From an uncultured Oscillospiraceae bacterium (GTDB taxonomy: Bacteria; Bacillota; Clostridia; Oscillospirales; Oscillospiraceae), in the NCBI GenBank assembly GCA_900752305.1, contig CAADUV010000367.1, positions 1-5,331 of the forward strand: a stretch of DNA of 5,331 nt, read 5' to 3'. Every line of letters begins with the position of its first letter. The first letter of the stretch is position 1. Below are positions 1 to 5,331 of this stretch, piece after piece. A program made the translations under genes and the position numbers. The notes under the pieces were generated by a model that saw nothing but the letters and a program-made list of their open reading frames with translations, ran no database searches and had not been told where the DNA came from.

Positions 1-1
1 C

Positions 2-2344
2 ATCGCCGCCGACTACGATGCCGACGAGGGCGAGGTCCACAACAGCATCGACGCCGACTCCCTCCTGCCGGAGGAAGACCCGGCAGCGGGCGTGGCCACT
101 TTTGCCAGCTACAACTACAAGACTGAGCTTGCCAAGTTCCCCAAGAGCTATCAAACGCTGCTGGCCAAGCTCCACAAGAAATACCCCAACTGGGTCTTCA
201 TCGCCGACCAGACCAACCTGGACTTTGCCACGGCGGTGGACAAGGAGGCCAACAACGCCCTGTCCTACCTCAGCCCCAGCGCTTGCAGCTTCCTCATGAG
301 CAGCGCGGTGAAGAACACCTATGCCAACTCCAACACCATCGCCTACTACATGGATCCCCGGAACTATTTTAATGAGAAGGACATCTTCCTCTTCGTGGAC
401 ATCGACAACCACAGCAGCTACACCCAAGCCGGGGTCAAGTCCGTCCTCAGCGGCACCGACCTTGCCAAGGGGGACACCTACGCCAAGACCATCCTGAACG
501 CTGGCAGCAAGAACGACATGAACCCCTATTTCCTGGCCGGGAAGATCATCACCGAGACCGGTGGCCTGCTCTCCCAGACTGCCATCTCCGGCAAGAACAA
601 AAAATACCCCGGCATCTACAACTTCTACAACATCGGCGCGTACACCGGTGCCGAGGACGGCCTGAAATGGGCGTCCCAGAAGGGTTCCTATCAGCGTCCT
701 TGGAACACCCAGACCAAGAGCATCAGCGGCGGCGCGTCCATGATCTATTCCAACTTCTACAAGCAGGGGCAGGAGACCATCTACTACACCCGGTTCAATG
801 TGGGCCCCCGTGCCGCCTACGCCAAATACTACCATCAGTATATGTCCAGCCTCTACGGCGCCGCCAACGAGGCGGAGCGGATGTACAAGGGCTACCAGAC
901 CAGCGGCATGAACGGCAAGTGCGTCTTCCACATCCCCGTCTTTAAAAATATGCCCAGCACCTGTTCCCTTCTGAACCTCTCCGACGCCCGGGACGCCGTC
1001 CACTTCACCAAGGTCACCGAAAAGGCCAAGGCCAAGGCGGAGGTGCGCCTGCGCTCCGGCCCGGCCAACACCTATGACACCGTGAAGACCATCCCCACCG
1101 GCGCCACCTTCACCATCCACGGCGGCGTGGCCACCGACAACGCCAACAAGGCGTACCAGATCGCCAACCCCTATTGGTTCTACGTCACCTACGCCGGGAC
1201 GAAGGGGTACGTCTCCGCCGAAATGATCCAGGTCAACACCAGCTACAACCTGAAGAAGGGCTCCACTCACGCCCTCCCCTACACCCTGTCCAACACCGCC
1301 GACCCGGTCTATTTCCTCAGCAGCAACACCGCTGTAGCCAAGGTGGACGCCAAGGGCAAGGTCACCGGGGTGAAGAACGGCAGCTGCACCATCTACACCT
1401 TCTGCGGCGGCGGCTTTGACGCGGTGGGGCTGACCGTCTCCGGCACCGCCACCAATATCCCCGACTCCGGCAAGAAGCCCACCACGACCACCACCAAGCT
1501 CACCGACCGGAACACCACCCTCACCCTGCCCTACACCAAAGCCGTCTACAACGGCGGCACCCTGAAACCGGCGGTCACCGTAAAACACGGCTCCAAGACC
1601 CTCACCCGGGGTGAGGACTACACTGTTTCTTATCACCACAACAGCGAGCCGGGCACCGCCACGGCCAAGATCACCGGCACTGGCAAATACACCGGTTCCC
1701 TGTCCAAGACCTTCCAGATCACCACCCTCACCGCCACCTACCGCACCACCTCCAAGGTCAACTACCGCTCCGGCGCAGGCACAAACCACGCCAAGAAGGG
1801 CAGCCTGGCCAGCGGCAAGGCGGTGCAGGTGTACTACGGCTGGCACAAGACGGTGAATGGGAGCAAATGGTACAAGGTGCGCATCAGCGGCAGCGACTAT
1901 TATATGAGCGCCAACTACCTGAAACCGGAGGTGCTGGTGAAATACCAGGCCAAGTCCAACGTGAACTACCGCACCGGCGCCGGCACCAGCCACACCAAGA
2001 AGGGCCAGTTCCAGAAGGGCGCGTCCGTGGCCATCGTCCAGGGCTGGAGCAAGAAGGTCAGCGGCAAGACCTGGTATCGGGCGAAGGTGGGCAGCAAGTA
2101 TTACTGCGTCATGGCCAGCTACCTGACCAAGAAAGAGACCATTTTGGCCTACACCAACCGCGCTAAGGTCAACGTCCGCGCCCGGGCAGGCACCGACCAG
2201 ACTCGCAAGACCAAGCTCCTCACCGGCACCCCTGTCCACGTGGTCAAGGGCGGCAGCAAGACGGTCAGCGGCGACGCCTGGTATCGGGTGAAGGTGGACA
2301 GCGGATACTATTACATCATGGCCAGCTACCTGACCCGCTCCTAA
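2..2344 (+). CDS. Secreted modular N-acetylglucosaminidase-like cell-wall hydrolase with SH3 and Ig-like domains (5'-partial)
   Basis: The reading frame is open from base 2 to the TAA at 2342-2344 (780 codons visible), so the true start and any signal peptide lie left of the window. The GTG at 92 is only an internal valine with no convincing ribosome site. Numbering from base 2, residues 1-30 are an acidic linker. About 40-300 resemble the LytD-like/GH73 glucosaminidase domain of Clostridia: YPNWVF, YYMDPRNYFNE, MNPYFLAGKIITETGG, NFYNIGA, PWNTQTKSISGGA and HQYM. E185 in ITETGG is the probable catalytic acid. Then come an SH3-like domain (341-412), a BIG2-like Ig domain (413-482), a Thr-rich linker (about 490-500), a second Ig-like domain (501-575, DYTVSY and GTGKYTGSLSKTF) and three tandem SH3-like repeats to the C-terminus. 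The family cleaves the glycan strands of peptidoglycan; the SH3 modules probably bind the wall. No LPXTG anchor is seen. Domain calls are by eye; the exact glycosidase class is less certain than wall hydrolase. Confidence 0.82.
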   Translation: MAADYDADEGEVHNSIDADSLLPEEDPAAGVATFASYNYKTELAKFPKSYQTLLAKLHKKYPNWVFIADQTNLDFATAVDKEANNALSYLSPSACSFLMSSAVKNTYANSNTIAYYMDPRNYFNEKDIFLFVDIDNHSSYTQAGVKSVLSGTDLAKGDTYAKTILNAGSKNDMNPYFLAGKIITETGGLLSQTAISGKNKKYPGIYNFYNIGAYTGAEDGLKWASQKGSYQRPWNTQTKSISGGASMIYSNFYKQGQETIYYTRFNVGPRAAYAKYYHQYMSSLYGAANEAERMYKGYQTSGMNGKCVFHIPVFKNMPSTCSLLNLSDARDAVHFTKVTEKAKAKAEVRLRSGPANTYDTVKTIPTGATFTIHGGVATDNANKAYQIANPYWFYVTYAGTKGYVSAEMIQVNTSYNLKKGSTHALPYTLSNTADPVYFLSSNTAVAKVDAKGKVTGVKNGSCTIYTFCGGGFDAVGLTVSGTATNIPDSGKKPTTTTTKLTDRNTTLTLPYTKAVYNGGTLKPAVTVKHGSKTLTRGEDYTVSYHHNSEPGTATAKITGTGKYTGSLSKTFQITTLTATYRTTSKVNYRSGAGTNHAKKGSLASGKAVQVYYGWHKTVNGSKWYKVRISGSDYYMSANYLKPEVLVKYQAKSNVNYRTGAGTSHTKKGQFQKGASVAIVQGWSKKVSGKTWYRAKVGSKYYCVMASYLTKKETILAYTNRAKVNVRARAGTDQTRKTKLLTGTPVHVVKGGSKTVSGDAWYRVKVDSGYYYIMASYLTRS
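1739..2332 (+). repeat. Three tandem SH3-like repeats inside the hydrolase gene
   Basis: Three 61-residue units start at 1739, 1943 and 2150 (spacing 204 and 207 bp). Each begins with Tyr, then a VNYR or VNVR turn, an (S/T/R)GAGT-like loop (GAGT, GAGT, RAGT), a W/G-x-K-V-x-G segment, a WY(K/R) strand and ends in (A/S)xYL. This is the bacterial SH3 pattern. The units have diverged in sequence, so the duplication is old, but reading frame and spacing are kept. A fourth, more distant SH3-like domain lies upstream at about 1022-1237. Confidence 0.8.
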
Positions 2345-2358
2345 CCCACAGAACGCAC

Positions 2359-2392
2359 GAACCCCCTAGTGAACGTTTTCACTAGGGGGTTC
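2359..2392. terminator. Shared bidirectional terminator hairpin between convergent genes
   Basis: A perfect 15-bp inverted repeat, GAACCCCCTAGTGAA (2359-2373) and TTCACTAGGGGGTTC (2378-2392), encloses a 4-base loop CGTT. It starts 15 bases after the hydrolase stop and ends 6 bases before the xerD stop on the other strand. Neither side is followed by a strong run of T. It is therefore a stable stem rather than a textbook intrinsic terminator, but position and symmetry fit termination of both transcripts. Confidence 0.82.
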
Positions 2393-2398
2393 ATCTTG

Positions 2399-3274
2399 TC
2401 ACGCTCTGGGGTGGGCCTTCTGGTACACGTCCATCAGGTGCTGGTTGATGAGCTTCGTGTAGATCTGGGTGGATGAGATGTCCGCGTGCCCCATCATCTC
2501 CTGGATGGAGCGCAGGTCCGCGCCGTTCTGCAGCAGGTGGGCGGCGAAGGAGTGGCGGAGGGTGTGGGGGGTGATCTCGGTCTGGATGCCGGCCTTTTCC
2601 TGATAGTATTTCACCAGCTTCCAGAACCCTTGCCGGCTCATGCGCACCCCATTCATATTCACAAACAACGCCCGCTCCCCCGGTACCACCAGGTGGGGGC
2701 GGATATTTTTCAGATAATCGGACAGAGCCTTGATGGCACCGGGATACAACGGGATGATCCGGCTCTTTTTCTTGCCCACACAGACCAGGTAGCCCGACGT
2801 CAGGTTCACGTCGTCCAGGTTCAGGGAGATCAGCTCACTGACCCGGATGCCGGTGGCGTACAGCACCTCCAGCATGGCGTGATCCCGGAACCCCTTGTCA
2901 TCCACGCAGCGGGGCTGCTCCAGCAGCAGCTCCACCTCCTGGTTGGAGAGGATCTGCGGCAGCTTCCGCTCCACCTTCTCCGCCTTCACGCCCTTGGCCG
3001 GATTCTCGGCGCACCGCCCCTTCTGCTGGAGCCAGCGGTAAAGGCACTTGAGGGAGGCCAGGGCACGGGTGACGGTGGCCGCCGACTTGCCCATCCGGAG
3101 CATCTCCTTGCGATACGCCTCAATGCGCTCACTGGTGGCGTCCAGCACTTGCCGGTCGTCCTCGCCCAGGTAGTGGACATACTGGGTGATGTCCCGCAGG
3201 TAGGAGGCCACCGTATTGGCAGAAGCACCCTTCTCCGTCACAAGATAGGTTTTGAACTCGGTCAGCAGATCCAT
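2399..3274 (-). CDS. xerD: Site-specific tyrosine recombinase XerD
   Basis: The 291-residue product is close to the usual length of about 298 for XerC/XerD. Residues 1-90 form the N-terminal SAM-like DNA-binding domain (TVASYLRDITQY; CLYRWL). The catalytic domain holds the full set of active-site residues: R144 in ATGIRVSEL, a lysine in GKKKSR (probably K170), H237 and R240 in HTLRHSFAAHLL, H263 in MGHADISSTQIYT and nucleophile Y272. In the family, XerD with XerC resolves chromosome dimers at dif near the terminus, guided by FtsK. The ATG has a purine-rich AGGAAAGGG 11 bases or more upstream, a loosely spaced ribosome site. The gene lies 53 bp after the spoIIM-like gene on the same strand, so the two are probably co-transcribed. 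A XerD rather than phage integrase assignment rests on length, motif details and the spoIIM neighbour, which is also found near xerD (ripX) in Bacillus. XerC or a generic Xer remains possible. Confidence 0.9.
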   Translation of the reverse strand: MDLLTEFKTYLVTEKGASANTVASYLRDITQYVHYLGEDDRQVLDATSERIEAYRKEMLRMGKSAATVTRALASLKCLYRWLQQKGRCAENPAKGVKAEKVERKLPQILSNQEVELLLEQPRCVDDKGFRDHAMLEVLYATGIRVSELISLNLDDVNLTSGYLVCVGKKKSRIIPLYPGAIKALSDYLKNIRPHLVVPGERALFVNMNGVRMSRQGFWKLVKYYQEKAGIQTEITPHTLRHSFAAHLLQNGADLRSIQEMMGHADISSTQIYTKLINQHLMDVYQKAHPRA

Positions 3275-3327
3275 GGTCGATAATACCCTTTCCTATTTCT
3301 ATCGTTACTCGTTCTCTCTTTTTGTGG

Positions 3328-3945
3328 TCAAGCCATGTATTGGGGCAGCAATAACAGCAGCAGCCGAAAGGAGAGGAAGGTGACCAGCGCGATGGCCACG
3401 ATACCCCCCGTCACCGCCAGAACGCCCCGCAAGCGCACCGTGCTTTTGGCGGACTTGGGACGCCCGAAGGCGATGCCGCTGGCCAGCTCCATGCTCCACA
3501 CCGCAACCAGGAACAGGACGGGGATGAAGAACAGCTCCGCCAGCCCGAAGAACACCGCAGCGGCCAGGAGGCCGTGAGGGCCGTATAGGAGGGTCAGGGT
3601 GGAGATGGCAAAGGCGAAAGAAAAGCCCTTGCAGAGCATGGCCGCCGGGGCGACGAAGACGCCCAGGGCGGAGAAGCCCACCAGGAACAGCAGCAGGGGC
3701 AGGCGGAGAAAATACCACAGGGTGTGGAGGAAGTTGGACCAGCTGTAGGCGCTGTCCGGCGCGACCTGGCTGTAGAGGGAGAAGAAGGTCTTCAAGTTCC
3801 CGCACCCCTCCGGGCCGATGAGCCAGGCACACAGCATCCCCAACCCAGCGCCCAGAACAAAGGCTGCGCCCAGGAGCAGGAAGGCACGGGCATGGGGTTG
3901 GTCTTTCCGGTTCCAACGGGGGAAAAATCGTTCTGTGCGCTTCAC
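3328..3945 (-). CDS. spoIIM: Stage II sporulation protein M (SpoIIM)-like membrane protein
   Basis: The product has 205 residues from a GTG start at 3945-3943. I chose this start because AGGTGA lies 5 bases upstream (3951-3956). An in-frame GTG/ATG further up (4032/4029) would add a non-conserved 28-29 residue tail and lacks a ribosome site. A basic N-terminus (KRTERFFPRWNRK) is followed by about five hydrophobic segments near 21-43, 80-104, 107-130, 133-158 and 174-200. This matches the five-span topology and roughly 214-residue length of SpoIIM. The central part (FLHTLWYFLRLPLL, LGVFVAPAAMLCKGFSFAFA, then an FIPVLFL segment) resembles the SpoIIM/DUF95 pattern of a helix, LCKGF-type turn and helix. 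In Bacillus, SpoIIM anchors the SpoIID-SpoIIP peptidoglycan hydrolases at the septum for engulfment. The family call is from motif memory plus the xerD neighbour. If wrong, it is still a polytopic membrane protein. Confidence 0.72.
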   Translation of the reverse strand: MKRTERFFPRWNRKDQPHARAFLLLGAAFVLGAGLGMLCAWLIGPEGCGNLKTFFSLYSQVAPDSAYSWSNFLHTLWYFLRLPLLLFLVGFSALGVFVAPAAMLCKGFSFAFAISTLTLLYGPHGLLAAAVFFGLAELFFIPVLFLVAVWSMELASGIAFGRPKSAKSTVRLRGVLAVTGGIVAIALVTFLSFRLLLLLLPQYMA

Positions 3946-4086
3946 GTATATCACCTCAATGGAGGATATGCAGGGCACGTCCCATTCAGAAGCGGAATCT
4001 TCCCATAACGCCGACCAAAAATTGGTCATCACCAGCTATCACCATCTGGGGATAACCAGGTGATATGCTGTTTTTGCTGCATTGCT
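3946..4086 (-). promoter_or_regulatory. Long structured 5' leader of the spoIIM-xerD unit, possible Shine-Dalgarno-sequestering switch
   Basis: With transcription starting near 4086, the leader is about 140 nt. On the minus strand TATCACC (4065-4059) can pair perfectly with GGTGATA (4043-4037). Adding TGG with CCA (4058-4056 with 4049-4047) extends this to a local hairpin with a 3-base bulge. The same 5' segment, read as ATATCACCT (4066-4058), is perfectly complementary over 9 bases to AGGTGATAT (3956-3948), which contains the Shine-Dalgarno sequence. The two pairings exclude each other. A further small hairpin, GACCAA-TTT-TTGGTC, occupies 4027-4013. The pairings are seen in the sequence; regulation is inference. 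It matches no riboswitch class I recognise. Confidence 0.4.
3951..3956 (-). promoter_or_regulatory. Ribosome binding site deciding the spoIIM-like start
   Basis: The minus strand reads TTGAGGTGATATAC then GTG. AGGTGA is a good Shine-Dalgarno core with a 5-base spacer to the GTG at 3945. It overrides the longer reading frame that begins at 4032. The same AGGTGATAT stretch is part of a possible leader switch described separately. Confidence 0.75.
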
Positions 4087-4093
4087 GAGGAAC

Positions 4094-4122
4094 ATTATAC
4101 CTCTATTACATGGATTACGCAA
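4094..4122 (-). promoter_or_regulatory. Sigma-A-type promoter for spoIIM-xerD
   Basis: On the minus strand, TTGCGT (4122-4117) and a perfect TATAAT (4099-4094) are separated by exactly 17 bases, and the surrounding sequence is AT-rich compared with the coding regions. The predicted start is near the A at 4086. It points at the spoIIM-like gene and is the only strong promoter I see in the window. It looks vegetative: there is no obvious sporulation-sigma pattern. Confidence 0.75.
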
Positions 4123-4204
4123 GTTTTTTCCCCAATCTTTCACGGGAAATTTTTATTGCCCTTTCTTATGTAAATAGCGTTATGTCAATTTCGTATCCTG
4201 CGAG

Positions 4205-4244
4205 AAACCGCCCCGCAGTCAACATAACGACCACAGGACGGTTT
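4205..4244 (-). other. G-U-rich RNA hairpin downstream of the SCIFF maturase gene
   Basis: On the minus strand AAACCGTCCTGTGG (4244-4231) can pair along its whole 14-base length with CTGCGGGGCGGTTT (4218-4205), using ten Watson-Crick and four G-U pairs around a 12-base loop. On the plus strand the G-U pairs become A-C mismatches, so the fold favours minus-strand RNA, the direction of the maturase gene, which ends 95 bases earlier. No T-run follows, so it is at best an unusual terminator or a 3'-UTR structure. Confidence 0.4.
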
Positions 4245-4255
4245 GCACGTCAGAT

Positions 4256-4280
4256 TCGGTTTTGTTCCGCCTCGGTTTTG
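4256..4280. repeat. Short direct repeat in the intergenic region
   Basis: TCGGTTTTG occurs at 4256-4264 and again at 4272-4280, a 16-base period. Related CGGTTT words lie at 4240-4244 and 4295-4299. The spacing is near one and a half helical turns. Function is unknown, and it may be simple sequence drift in non-coding DNA. Nothing coding is supported between 4123 and 4339. Confidence 0.35.
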
Positions 4281-4339
4281 ACACCGCACAGGGCGGTTTC
4301 GGCTGCCGCGCAGGGTTTTTCAGTCCCCGCTCAGCCAGT

Positions 4340-5331
4340 TCACTCCCCTTCCGGCTCCGCCAGACCGGACCGGATGGCGCTCATGGCGATGGCGCACTCC
4401 AGACGTTTCCGCTCCAGCTCACAGGCCACTTCGCTAGGCTGCATGATGTCGCCGTTGACGTTGAAGTTGGAGGCACTGCACCCGCCGGAGCAGTAGAATT
4501 TCGCCCAGCACTTCCGGCAGGCTTCCTTGGTGTAGATGTTCACGCCGCCGAACTGGTCGGCGATGTCGGTGTGGAAGCTGCCATCGTACAGGTTGCCCAT
4601 CTTGAAGGCGTCGTTGCCCACGAACTGGTGACAGGGGTAGATGTCCCCCTCCGGGGTGATGGCCACGTACTCGTTGCCGGCACCACAGCCGCGCATCCGC
4701 TTGATGACGCAGGGGCCTTGCTCCAGGTCCACGTAGAAGTGGAAGAAGTTCACGTCAGGCCGCTTGAGCAATTCTTTCGCCAGCTTCTCGTACTCGGCGA
4801 ACACCACCGGCAGATCTTCCATGGTGATGGCCAGCGGGTCGCCGTCCTTGCCGGTGGCAGGCTCGACGGACACGTTCTTGAATCCCAGGTCGTCGCAGAT
4901 GTGCAGCACGTCGTTGGCGAAATGGAGGTTCTCCTTGGTGAAGGTGCCACGGAGATAATACTCCTGGTCGCCCCGCTGTTCCACCAGCGCCTGGAACTTG
5001 GGGACGATGATGTCATAGCTCCCCTTCCCTCCCGCGGTGGGACGCATGTTGTCGTTGACTTCCTTCCGGCCGTCCAGGGACAGGACGGCGTTCTTCAGCT
5101 CGGTGTTGATGTACTCGGTGTTCTCCGGGTTCAGCAGCATCCCGTTGGTGGTGATGGTGAAGCGGAAGTTCTTGTCCTTCTCCTCCTCGATGGAGCGGGC
5201 GTAGGCGATGGTCTCCTTCACCGTGTCCATGGCCATGAGGGGTTCGCCGCCGAAGAAGTCCACTTCGATGTTGTGCCGCTTGCCGGACTTCTCAATGACA
5301 AAGTCGATGGCCCGCTTGGCGGTCTCCGGGG
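4340..5331 (-). CDS. scfB: SCIFF peptide radical SAM maturase (thioether-forming, SPASM type), N-terminus outside the window
   Basis: The frame is open to the right edge, with 329 residues visible of an expected 450 or so; the GTG at 5263 is internal. Missing is the N-terminus with the peptide-recognition domain and the CxxxCxxC cluster site. Numbering from the edge, VDFFGGEPLM (23-32) holds the SAM-binding GGEP motif. FRFTITTNG and VLSLDGRKEVNDNMR follow as barrel strands, then RGTFTKENLHFANDVLHICDD. The C-terminal SPASM domain is textbook: C215-x12-G-x4-C233, then C271-x2-C274-x5-C280-x3-C284 and C303, consistent with two auxiliary 4Fe-4S clusters. GNEYVAITPEGDIYPCHQF and CSGGCSASNFNVNGDIMQPS match the SCIFF maturase family (CteB/ScfB). 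These enzymes form Cys thioether links in a small peptide with six cysteines in about 45 residues. The precursor gene normally lies just upstream, here beyond base 5331. The maturase is in the cytoplasm. No ribosomal start is visible. Confidence 0.9.
   Translation of the reverse strand, partial: PETAKRAIDFVIEKSGKRHNIEVDFFGGEPLMAMDTVKETIAYARSIEEEKDKNFRFTITTNGMLLNPENTEYINTELKNAVLSLDGRKEVNDNMRPTAGGKGSYDIIVPKFQALVEQRGDQEYYLRGTFTKENLHFANDVLHICDDLGFKNVSVEPATGKDGDPLAITMEDLPVVFAEYEKLAKELLKRPDVNFFHFYVDLEQGPCVIKRMRGCGAGNEYVAITPEGDIYPCHQFVGNDAFKMGNLYDGSFHTDIADQFGGVNIYTKEACRKCWAKFYCSGGCSASNFNVNGDIMQPSEVACELERKRLECAIAMSAIRSGLAEPEGE

Noticed and set aside
2486..3283. 265-codon plus-strand open frame
   Set aside because: It lies antisense to xerD, which has all catalytic residues. 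The frame is open because of GC-rich codon bias on the other strand, and the translation resembles no family.
3304..3331. Possible internal promoter for xerD: TTGACC with a weak TAACGA 18 bases on
   Set aside because: The -10 match is poor and the upstream spoIIM promoter is far better. I see no need for a second promoter.
3946..4032. Upstream in-frame start (GTG 4032 / ATG 4029) for the spoIIM-like gene
   Set aside because: No ribosome site precedes it, the extra 28-29 residues do not look like a SpoIIM N-terminus, and a strong AGGTGA sits ahead of the GTG at 3945.
4183..4188. Consensus TTGACA box on the minus strand
   Set aside because: No acceptable -10 element occurs 16-18 bases downstream; the real promoter is at 4094-4122.
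4166..4225. 19-codon minus-strand small ORF starting at 4225
   Set aside because: No ribosome site, it overlaps the G-U hairpin, and it has no cysteines, so it is not a SCIFF precursor.
4110..4496. 128-codon plus-strand open frame across the intergenic region
   Set aside because: Its 3' half is antisense to the SCIFF maturase, the start has no Shine-Dalgarno, and the composition changes abruptly at the maturase boundary.
1..5331. CRISPR arrays, insertion sequences, tRNA and rRNA genes
   Set aside because: I scanned by eye for regular short repeats, transposase motifs and terminal inverted repeats, and for tRNA-like cloverleafs, and found none. The xerD gene is a housekeeping type, not evidence for an integrated element.

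Overview
The window looks like a piece of a GC-rich clostridial chromosome, probably a gut Oscillospiraceae/Ruminococcaceae-type bacterium. This is inferred from three things: a SCIFF-peptide radical SAM maturase (a family nearly confined to Clostridia), a SpoIIM-like sporulation membrane protein next to a XerD-type recombinase (a Firmicutes pairing), and strongly GC-biased third codon positions. The genes are ordinary chromosomal ones. I see no mobile element, tRNA, rRNA or CRISPR array.

Layout, left to right. Bases 2-2344 (+) hold the 3' part of a large cell-wall enzyme: an N-acetylglucosaminidase domain followed by one SH3-like domain, two Ig-like domains and a tandem array of three more SH3-like repeats. 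It ends at a perfect 15-bp hairpin (2359-2392) that also sits just past the stop of the convergent xerD gene, so one element probably terminates both transcripts. Bases 2399-3945 (-) hold a two-gene unit, spoIIM-like then xerD, separated by 53 bp. It is read from a near-consensus sigma-A-type promoter at 4094-4122 through a leader of about 140 nt. Bases 4123-4339 are non-coding, relatively AT-rich near the promoter, with a G-U-rich hairpin and a short direct repeat but no gene I can support. Bases 4340-5331 (-) hold the C-terminal two thirds or so of the SCIFF maturase, whose start and probable precursor-peptide gene lie beyond the right edge.

How the genes relate: SpoIIM belongs to the engulfment machinery (SpoIIDMP) that remodels septal peptidoglycan during sporulation, and XerD resolves chromosome dimers, so the unit joins two cell-division or sporulation functions. 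The glucosaminidase is a separate transcription unit facing it. The SCIFF maturase is on the same strand upstream but is separated from spoIIM by about 395 bp containing a promoter, so it is probably not in the same operon.

The most interesting non-coding signal is in the spoIIM leader. A 9-nt segment near its 5' end is perfectly complementary to the Shine-Dalgarno region of spoIIM, and can alternatively pair with a nearer copy of the same motif. That arrangement would allow a translation-controlling RNA switch, but it has not been tested.
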